A stretch of 10,975 bases of DNA from CAZTEB01 sp964612735. Its GTDB lineage: Bacteria; Patescibacteriota; Microgenomatia; UBA1400; PJMF01. The stretch is from the NCBI GenBank assembly GCA_964612735.1, contig CAZTEB010000030.1, positions 1 to 10,975 on the forward strand, read 5' to 3'. Made by a program: the position numbers and the translations under genes. Within the stretch, counting starts at the first letter, position 1; each line of letters opens with the position of its first letter. The notes under the pieces were generated by a model. It saw nothing but the letters and a program-made list of their open reading frames with translations, was not told the origin of the DNA and did no database searches. Shown piece by piece: positions 1 to 5,542 of the stretch.

Positions 1-193
1 TATTGCCGATTTGATGCTTAGTTTCTGCTTTAGAGGTAAGTAGTGCTTGGGCATCAGTGTTTACTGTAATGAACTCAACTCCCTGAATTTGATTGGAGGT
101 GATCATTGAGTTTACAGCATTGCCACCACCGCCTCCAACGCCGACTACTTTTATCTTTGCGAAGGTGGTATTAGAGGGTTTGACTAGTGCCAT
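1..193 (-). CDS. ftsZ: Cell division protein FtsZ, N-terminal fragment (runs off the window)
   Basis: FtsZ is the tubulin-like GTPase that forms the cytoplasmic division ring and recruits the rest of the divisome. Only the first 64 codons are present; the gene continues past base 1. The translation begins MALVKPSNTT and contains IKVVGVGGGGNAVNSMI (about residues 14-30), the first nucleotide-binding strand and glycine-rich loop of FtsZ, then VEFITVNTDAQAL (about residues 40-52), a hallmark FtsZ stretch. The chosen start is the ATG at 193..191, which gives the usual short N-terminal tail before the GTPase core. No Shine-Dalgarno sequence is visible upstream. It lies 50 nt after ftsA, the classic ftsA-ftsZ pairing. 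The family call is secure; nothing can be said of the GGGTGTG signature loop, T7 loop or C-terminal peptide, which lie outside the window. Confidence 0.96.
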   Translation of the reverse strand, partial: MALVKPSNTTFAKIKVVGVGGGGGNAVNSMITSNQIQGVEFITVNTDAQALLTSKAETKHQIGN

Positions 194-243
194 TGGTAGC
201 AAAGTGTATCATTTATTATATATGCAGAGTAGTAGTAACTGCC
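194..243 (-). promoter_or_regulatory. ftsA-ftsZ intergenic region with a possible -10 element
   Basis: This 50-nt gap is the widest in the window. On the minus strand it contains a perfect TATAAT hexamer (220..215) ending 21 nt before the ftsZ ATG, inside an AT-rich tract. No good -35 hexamer is found at 16-18 bp spacing (GGCAGT at 17 bp) and there is no extended -10 TG. If used, transcription would begin about 15 nt before the ATG, giving a very short leader with no ribosome binding site. An extra ftsZ promoter is known in several bacteria, so this is plausible, but one AT-rich hexamer can arise by chance. Confidence 0.3.
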
Positions 244-1554
244 CTACGGCATCACAGATTTTAGCAGGTCGCTAAACTTGTTTTTAAGAGGGGTGATGGG
301 TAGGTGTTTTATGACATTTCCTAGATCAATATTTACGCTGGAACTAGGGCTGGCTATGTATTGTTTGCCATACTGAAGCAATCCTATGCTCGTGGCAAAC
401 GATGGTTTGAGCAAGTCTGCAGTAAGTCCTTGAAGTTGAGTGGGTTTACCGATTCGAGCTGGAAGTCTCAGTGTGCGTTTTGCCACCTCAGTCATAGCAA
501 CTGTTTCAGCACCTCCTCCCGTGAGAACGAGACCTGCTGGGACCATGGTATGAATATTTTGAGAAGCTAGTTCTTCTCCCACCAGGGTAATGATTTCTTT
601 CATTCGAGGAGCCATAATTCCCTGGATAAGTGTTTTTTTAGAAAGCTCACCAATGTCTTCAGGTATCCCGATTGAGCTGGGATTAAAAATGTCAGCTTTT
701 TTTCTTCGTTTTTGATACTCTTCTTTTGATTCACCTGGGTTTGCTGCTAGCTCTGAAGCTTCTTCTTCAGAGAGGTGTAGTTTTATTTTTTCTGCTGCTT
801 CTAAACTAATCCTGCAGCCGAGTGCAATATCTTGCGTAATGTGACGAGCTCCAATGGGTAGTGCCGTTGAGAACTCTAGGGCACCTTCTACAAATGCGCA
901 GACAGTAGTTGAGCCAGCGCCGATATCTACTACCACTACTCCCAGCTCTCGCTCTGTTTCAGTAGTCACTACGTAGCTACTAGCTAGTCCAGAGAAGCAG
1001 AAGCTTGTAATTGCCAAACCAGCATCATGAACGCACTTCTCCACATTGCGGAGCTGTGTAACCATGCCGGTGATGATGTGTGCCTCAGATTCAAGGCGGA
1101 TACCAGTCATCCCCACTGGATCTTTAATGCCAGTTTGCGTATCTATCTTAAAGTCTTTTGGTATAACGTGGATGATGCGCTTATCATTTGGTAGCGAAAC
1201 AGCTCGGGCAGCTTCAATCACGCGATCGACATCATCTCGAGTGATCTCTTGGTTTGGAGCGGCAACAGCTACGACACCTCTTGAGTTTTGAGAAGCAATA
1301 TGAGATCCGGAGATGGAAACAACGGCGCTTGATACTGGCGCGCCCGCCATTCGTTCAGCTGCATCAAGGCTCTCTGTCAGAGAGGAAAGCGCTTGTTCTA
1401 AATCTACAATAGTGCTTTTTCGAATGCCTTTGCTCGGTACGACAGATAGCCCAACCACTCTCAGTAGAGAACTATCTTCGTCAACACTAGCTATAAGTGT
1501 GGCACACTTATCTGTTCCTAGGTCTATAGCGGCAATATGGTGTTGTTTAGCCAT
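244..1554 (-). CDS. ftsA: Cell division protein FtsA
   Basis: FtsA is an actin-fold ATPase that tethers FtsZ to the inner face of the membrane and passes signals to the septal synthase. Actin-family motifs are visible: phosphate 1 AIDLGTDK (about residues 9-16), the SHS2 (1C) subdomain (about 85-165, with VVSISGSHI and SEAHIITG), phosphate 2 VVDIGAGSTT (about 208-217), and adenosine LTGGGAE (about 344-350). The C-terminus LKNKFSDLLKSVMP can form a short amphipathic helix, matching the FtsA membrane-targeting sequence. The frame is open up to 1683, inside ftsQ, but I chose the ATG at 1554, which gives 436 residues beginning MAKQHHIAAIDLG. That puts the first actin strand at the usual distance from the start and leaves a 34-nt gap after ftsQ instead of a 95-nt overlap. 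A highly charged segment at about residues 261-300 is longer than in textbook FtsA. The stop is TAG. Confidence 0.95.
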   Translation of the reverse strand: MAKQHHIAAIDLGTDKCATLIASVDEDSSLLRVVGLSVVPSKGIRKSTIVDLEQALSSLTESLDAAERMAGAPVSSAVVSISGSHIASQNSRGVVAVAAPNQEITRDDVDRVIEAARAVSLPNDKRIIHVIPKDFKIDTQTGIKDPVGMTGIRLESEAHIITGMVTQLRNVEKCVHDAGLAITSFCFSGLASSYVVTTETERELGVVVVDIGAGSTTVCAFVEGALEFSTALPIGARHITQDIALGCRISLEAAEKIKLHLSEEEASELAANPGESKEEYQKRRKKADIFNPSSIGIPEDIGELSKKTLIQGIMAPRMKEIITLVGEELASQNIHTMVPAGLVLTGGGAETVAMTEVAKRTLRLPARIGKPTQLQGLTADLLKPSFATSIGLLQYGKQYIASPSSSVNIDLGNVIKHLPITPLKNKFSDLLKSVMP

Positions 1555-1588
1555 GAATCTCGATACAAATAAGCATATCAAAAATGGT

Positions 1589-2287
1589 CTAGAAGGTATA
1601 GCCAGTTCTGAGCACTGGGAGGCGGAAGCGGAGATCGATTTCTCTAATACTAGTATCAATGCTGGCGACCTCGGCATGCTCAAGAATAATCGCTAAGCGT
1701 TGGGAGGCTGTGGTGGATTCATTGAGGTTCGCTATGGCCTGGAGTCCTGCATTTAGTTTCAGTATGACAACTTGGTCATTGAATATGACACGCTCTGGCT
1801 CAGACCTTATCTGTTCAAGCGATGTATTCCATTCCAAGACATGAGTCACCAGTTGAGCATCTTTGACACGACGGTTGTCACTATCTATTCCTGCCGCTGG
1901 CACCTCAAAGATAGTTGTGTTCTGAGTAGCCTCAGTAGATTCTTCCAAGGCTCCATCAGAATGTAGGAGATACTCGTGGTCATCAATCCGCAGAAGTGCT
2001 TCGTTGGGTAGTCCTGAGAAAGTTAGGTGTAGAGTATTCGGTAGTTGTTTTGAGTAGCTCGTTAGGTTGTAGTTGGATTGCAGATTGGAAATACTTGATT
2101 CGTGCTTTGAAAAAAGCAAAGAGCTTCCTTGTAGCGGTTGTAGTGATTGAATGAGTTCGTCAGGACATTCTTCATTCTCGATCTGACAGGTAATAGCTCT
2201 TACCCGTAGCTGAGATGCCACTAAAGGCAACATCAGCACCCATGTTAGGGACAAGATGCTTGGCAGAATTCGAGAACTAAGCCTCAT
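1589..2287 (-). CDS. ftsQ: FtsQ/DivIB-like bitopic division protein with POTRA-like domain
   Basis: The protein has 232 residues. The call rests on architecture and position rather than strong sequence identity. There is a very short N-tail (MRLSSR), one hydrophobic segment at about residues 8-25, then an extracytoplasmic region with the FtsQ pattern: a POTRA-like unit at about 31-90 (two Cys, then LIQSLQPLQGSSLLF), the QLPNTLHLTFSGLPNEALLRI stretch at about 81-101 that resembles the P-x-T-L-x-(I/L)-x(4)-P-x-A motif, the YLLHSDG turn at about 106-112 (the 'lvd~dG' position), and a C-terminal IDLRFRLPVL resembling the conserved 'iDLRf' strand. In known systems FtsQ bridges FtsL/FtsB to the cytoplasmic divisome. 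It starts 1 nt after murG and lies just before ftsA, the canonical ftsQ position. Odd points are the near-absent cytoplasmic tail and the cysteines C34 and C41 in a protein with no other Cys. A generic POTRA-domain protein is the alternative. Confidence 0.8.
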   Translation of the reverse strand: MRLSSRILPSILSLTWVLMLPLVASQLRVRAITCQIENEECPDELIQSLQPLQGSSLLFSKHESSISNLQSNYNLTSYSKQLPNTLHLTFSGLPNEALLRIDDHEYLLHSDGALEESTEATQNTTIFEVPAAGIDSDNRRVKDAQLVTHVLEWNTSLEQIRSEPERVIFNDQVVILKLNAGLQAIANLNESTTASQRLAIILEHAEVASIDTSIREIDLRFRLPVLRTGYTF

Positions 2288-2288
2288 G

Positions 2289-3416
2289 TTATGTGCTACA
2301 AGCTACGACCAGGTCGTACAGATTTTTTGATCCGTTCTCTTGGTATTCAAGCCTCGCTGCTTTAGTAGAGCGTGCTCTACTGCGTGAGGTAATAGTAGCA
2401 ATAGTATCGACAAGCGAAGTAGGATTGAGTTTTTTTTGAGGTAATATTACGGCACATCCTGCATCTGCTAACAACTTGGCATTGAGGTGTTGTTCATCAT
2501 TTTTTGCAAATGGAAGTGGGATGAGTAATGCTGGAGTTCTAGTTAAAATGAGCTCGCCAATAGTGTTGGCACCGGCTCTGCTAACTACACATGCTGCGTG
2601 GTGATAGAGNNNNNNNNNNAGCCAACCTAGTTCTGTGGCTTTGACCCACTCTCTGACGACATATCTTTTGGCCCTATGTGACGGCAGTCTTCGTTTGGCT
2701 TTTTGCAGTGAACGTTTGTAGTCAGCGTTGGAAGTACTCGGTCCACACGCGTGAACAACATTGTACGAGTGCGTTAATTGAGGTAGCGCTTGCTCAACAA
2801 CACTGTTAATGAGATAGGATCCTTGGTTGCCCCCAGTGATATAGATCAACGGTTTGTCCAAAGCTGCTTTAAACCAGCTGGGCTTTGCTTGTTTTTTCAG
2901 AAGTTCAGATCTCACTGGGTTACCAGTCAGCACTACCTTTGAAGAAGGAAAAGCTTGAGAGCTGTCTAAAAAGGTTATCGCTACTTTCGTAGCTATCTTT
3001 GAGATAATTTTATTGGCTGCCCCACCTGGTCTAGTCTGTTCATGCGTGATGATGGGGATTCTTAAGATGTATGCTGCTAAGGAAATGGGCACTGCTTGAT
3101 AGCTTCCAAAACTAAGAAAAACACTTGGTCTATGCTTAAGCAAAATGTGCAATGCCTGAAGTAAGGCCATGGGATATCTGAGTCCATCATGTATGAGCCT
3201 AAGCGGATTTCGAGAGTTAAACTTCGGAACCTGCAAGCTATGAAAAGTCACTTCTCTCGATTCTATTTCCTGACGCTCTCTGGAGTGTTGACTCTGATTG
3301 CTTTGAGTATATTTCCTGCCGATAAACTCGATAGAGACATCAGGATGGTGAGATCTCACATAGTCTATAAATGCTAAAGCTGGGGTAAGATGTCCTCCTG
3401 AAATGCTTATTGTCAT
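2289..3416 (-). CDS. murG: MurG, lipid II-forming GlcNAc transferase (interrupted by a 10-N assembly gap)
   Basis: MurG moves GlcNAc from UDP-GlcNAc onto lipid I on the cytoplasmic face of the membrane, giving lipid II. The GT-B fold motifs are in order: SGGHLTPALAF (about residues 6-16) with the putative catalytic His9; ITHEQ (123-127); LTGNPVR (163-169) at the end of the N-domain; ITGGNQGSYLIN (193-204) opening the UDP-sugar domain; SRAGANTIGEL (279-289); and LPFAKNDEQHLNAK (301-314), containing the nucleotide/sugar-binding Gln309. The start overlaps the ftsW stop as ATGA. Ten Ns at 2610-2619 fall between GW and LYHHA. Nominal length is 375 residues, but removing the gap fits the family better (371). 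Oddities are a first glycine loop lacking the usual extra GTG and Asn instead of Ser in the GGSQG loop. The stop is TAA. Confidence 0.95.
   Translation of the reverse strand: MTISISGGHLTPALAFIDYVRSHHPDVSIEFIGRKYTQSNQSQHSRERQEIESREVTFHSLQVPKFNSRNPLRLIHDGLRYPMALLQALHILLKHRPSVFLSFGSYQAVPISLAAYILRIPIITHEQTRPGGAANKIISKIATKVAITFLDSSQAFPSSKVVLTGNPVRSELLKKQAKPSWFKAALDKPLIYITGGNQGSYLINSVVEQALPQLTHSYNVVHACGPSTSNADYKRSLQKAKRRLPSHRAKRYVVREWVKATELGWXXXXLYHHAACVVSRAGANTIGELILTRTPALLIPLPFAKNDEQHLNAKLLADAGCAVILPQKKLNPTSLVDTIATITSRSRARSTKAARLEYQENGSKNLYDLVVACST
2610..2619. other. Run of 10 undetermined bases (scaffold gap)
   Basis: Ten Ns interrupt murG. The reading frame is the same on both sides: on the minus strand, TGG CT before the gap and CTC TAT CAC after it. 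The length looks like a fixed placeholder rather than a measured gap. If the two flanks share the CT dinucleotide, joining them removes exactly 12 nt (four codons) and yields WLYHHAA, which aligns without insertion to the MurG pattern M-x-x-x-Y-x-x-A-(D/A). Confidence 0.97.
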
Positions 3417-4477
3417 GATTTACTTAGTCGTATCAGAACTCCTGTGGCAAACAGTACCATAACCAGAGAAGATCCTCCATATGAGAAAAAAGGTAGCGGC
3501 ATACCCGTTAACGGTACTAGAGCTACGATTGCAGCCACATTTAGTAGTGTCTGCAAACTGATCCAGATGGTGATGCCCATGCCCAAGAGCTGTTCGTAGG
3601 AACCAGGCTCAAGTTTGGCGGCCACTCTATATCCTAAGAAAGTATAGAGGCTGTACAGTGCGAGTATCATAAATGTGCCTATGAATCCTAGCTCTTCAGC
3701 TGTGATGGCCAGAATAGAATCGGAACTCGTCTCGGGTATGTACTGGTATTTTTGTTGTGAGTTGCCAATGCCCTGGCCTATTAAGCCTCCTCTGCCTAGT
3801 GCTAGCGTAATTTGCCTGATGTGAAAACTAGTTCCCAGAGGATCTAACTCAGGATTTAGATATGATCGCACTCTATCGAGGCGATACGGAGAGCTTACAA
3901 TAGCAATAGCAGCTACTGTGATGCCCAAAAGGACTGTTGGCACTACAATTTTGAGCTCAGCTCCTGCTACAAAGTAGAGTCCGCTAATGATGCCGAACAG
4001 GAGTAACGTCGATCCTAAATCAGGTTGAAGTAGCACGAGTCCTAGTGGAGCTGCGCTCCAAGCCAGCAACTTAACCACATCCGTTCCCCTACTCATCCAG
4101 TAGGCAAAGAATGAAATCACCCCAAACTTGACGAACGCGATCGGCTGTAGCACAGTTATATTTCCCAGTGTTATCCAACGTCGTGCACCATTAAACTCTC
4201 TTCCCACTCCGGGGATAAAAACAAGAATGAGTAGTACTATTCCAACTACATACCAAATTGGTGCAGTTCTTTTCCAAAGCGACGTTGGTATGAAGCTGGC
4301 GGCCACTAGGCTTATCCAACCTAGTGTTAGCCACATGCCCTGCAGCTTGACGAAATGGTATTGGTCATCAAACGTGGTCAGTGCTTCTGAGAGCGACGCT
4401 TCGAAAACGAAAAGCAATCCTAATAGTGAGATGACGCCGACAATCGAAAATAAACCTAGTGTAGTTGCCCGCCTCAT
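3413..4477 (-). CDS. ftsW: FtsW, SEDS-family septal peptidoglycan glycosyltransferase
   Basis: FtsW is a polytopic SEDS protein that polymerises lipid II into glycan strands at the division site with a class B PBP partner. With the start chosen here it has 354 residues, mostly hydrophobic, with about nine or ten membrane segments. SEDS landmarks: NGARRWITLG (96-105), LLQPDLGST (149-157), RVRSYLNPELDPLG (202-215), GQGIGNSQQKYQYIPETSSDS (about 235-254) with Asp253 at the catalytic Asp position of the fourth large loop, AEELGFIG (260-267), and LTGMPLPFFSYGGSS (323-337), which favours FtsW over RodA. The frame is open upstream to a TTG at 4543, inside mraY. I prefer the ATG at 4477, 11 nt after the mraY stop, because it gives the usual short cytoplasmic N-tail before TM1; the extra 22 residues look like out-of-frame mraY sequence. 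QPSE is replaced by QPIA at 111-114. The stop TGA overlaps the murG ATG. Confidence 0.93.
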   Translation of the reverse strand: MRRATTLGLFSIVGVISLLGLLFVFEASLSEALTTFDDQYHFVKLQGMWLTLGWISLVAASFIPTSLWKRTAPIWYVVGIVLLILVFIPGVGREFNGARRWITLGNITVLQPIAFVKFGVISFFAYWMSRGTDVVKLLAWSAAPLGLVLLQPDLGSTLLLFGIISGLYFVAGAELKIVVPTVLLGITVAAIAIVSSPYRLDRVRSYLNPELDPLGTSFHIRQITLALGRGGLIGQGIGNSQQKYQYIPETSSDSILAITAEELGFIGTFMILALYSLYTFLGYRVAAKLEPGSYEQLLGMGITIWISLQTLLNVAAIVALVPLTGMPLPFFSYGGSSLVMVLFATGVLIRLSKS

Positions 4478-4488
4478 ACTACTTGCTT

Positions 4489-5535
4489 TTATATCAGCGA
4501 AAGCCAGACGCCAAAGAGTGTTAGCATGATTTGAACTAGCCAAGCCCGCTGTACAATTTTTGGTTCTTCCCAGCCATGTTTTTGTAATGAAAGATGAAGT
4601 GGTGCTGCTGGAAACACTCGTTTGCCCCTAAATTTCTTAGAAAGCAGCTGTAGGAGTGAGCTAGTGATTTCAGCTACGAAAATAAAGCCTATGATGACTA
4701 GGCCCGCAATTTTTCCAAGTAGTAGTCCCACCACCGCTAGCACGGCACCAAAGGCAAGTGCGCCGACGTCTCCCATAAAGATTCGGGCTGGAAAGACATT
4801 GAAGTATAAAAATGAAACCAATGAACCGATCCAGAGAGCTAAAAAGATTGAAAGTGGTACGTCGAGTATTGATGCTGATAAGAACCAAAGTCCAAACAGC
4901 GAGATCATGAGGCTGCCAGTTGCTAGTCCATCAAGACCATCGGTGATATTTACAGCGTTAGCAAATGCGACGATCACGAAAGCGGCAAAGGGAATGTAAA
5001 ACATACCAAGGTTAATTGTGTGAGCAAAAAAGGGTATGTGGACTATTGAGATACCCAGTGAGTAATATAGCAGCGTGGCGATGATTACAGCTAAAAATAT
5101 CTGAAGTACCAATTTGTGCTTCATTCGAAGTCCAAAAAAAGGCTCCTTCTCAAAATGAAAAAACTTCTTCACATCATCATATAGACCTAAAATGCCAAAT
5201 GATAAAAAGGTAAAAAACAGGATATTCACTTCAGTTTGGACCTGTCCATAAATGCTCGTCACATCTACACCCGAGACCCGAAGTAGCGGGAGTAATAGGG
5301 AAAATAGGCCTGATACTACTAAGATAACTAGCAGTCCACCACCTACTGGCACACCAGCTTTGGTTTTGTGAAAGTGATCAAATATGGGAGTTAGTTTGCC
5401 GAAAACGTCTCTAGTTTTTTGTTGGGCTCTTTGAAATCGAAGAGCATAGAGCATATTGATGAAGGGAATGATGAGGATGCTCGTCACAATGAACGAAAAA
5501 ATCAGCAAACCTAGTAGTAATGCAAGCGGACTCAT
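4489..5535 (-). CDS. mraY: MraY, phospho-MurNAc-pentapeptide transferase (lipid I synthase)
   Basis: MraY transfers phospho-MurNAc-pentapeptide from the UDP precursor to undecaprenyl phosphate, forming lipid I in the cytoplasmic membrane. The 348-residue protein is polytopic with about ten hydrophobic segments. Family motifs include LGLYDDVKK (about 116-124) with the Asp pair 120-121, ANAVNITDGLDGLA (192-205), the substrate/Mg region, and FPARIFMGDVGALAFGA (248-264). The last cytoplasmic loop is APLHLSLQKHGWEEPKIVQRAW (positions 311-332), where most MraY proteins have three consecutive His; here only the first (His314) remains, followed by Leu and Ser. GWEEPKIVQRAW otherwise matches the family well and separates MraY from WecA-type relatives. 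The start ATG is 7 nt after the murA stop with no Shine-Dalgarno sequence. In most dcw clusters murD follows; here ftsW does. The stop is TAA. Confidence 0.95.
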   Translation of the reverse strand: MSPLALLLGLLIFSFIVTSILIIPFINMLYALRFQRAQQKTRDVFGKLTPIFDHFHKTKAGVPVGGGLLVILVVSGLFSLLLPLLRVSGVDVTSIYGQVQTEVNILFFTFLSFGILGLYDDVKKFFHFEKEPFFGLRMKHKLVLQIFLAVIIATLLYYSLGISIVHIPFFAHTINLGMFYIPFAAFVIVAFANAVNITDGLDGLATGSLMISLFGLWFLSASILDVPLSIFLALWIGSLVSFLYFNVFPARIFMGDVGALAFGAVLAVVGLLLGKIAGLVIIGFIFVAEITSSLLQLLSKKFRGKRVFPAAPLHLSLQKHGWEEPKIVQRAWLVQIMLTLFGVWLSLI

Positions 5536-5542
5536 GATCTAG

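Noticed and set aside
227..245. Possible hairpin (GCAG...CTGC) after ftsA as a terminator
   Set aside because: The stem is only 4 bp with an 11-nt loop and no U-run, too weak for an intrinsic terminator; ftsZ follows closely.
1555..1683. N-terminal extension of FtsA by 43 residues
   Set aside because: It would overlap ftsQ by 95 nt, and its sequence is out-of-frame ftsQ; the internal ATG at 1554 places the first actin strand at the normal distance.
4128..4529. Plus-strand 133-residue open frame opposite ftsW and other plus-strand frames in the window
   Set aside because: All plus-strand frames are antisense to well-supported genes, show no family motifs, and have no promoter or ribosome site of note.
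4670..4888. Minus-strand 72-residue open frame inside mraY
   Set aside because: It is a shifted-frame shadow of mraY; mraY itself is intact with conserved motifs through this region.
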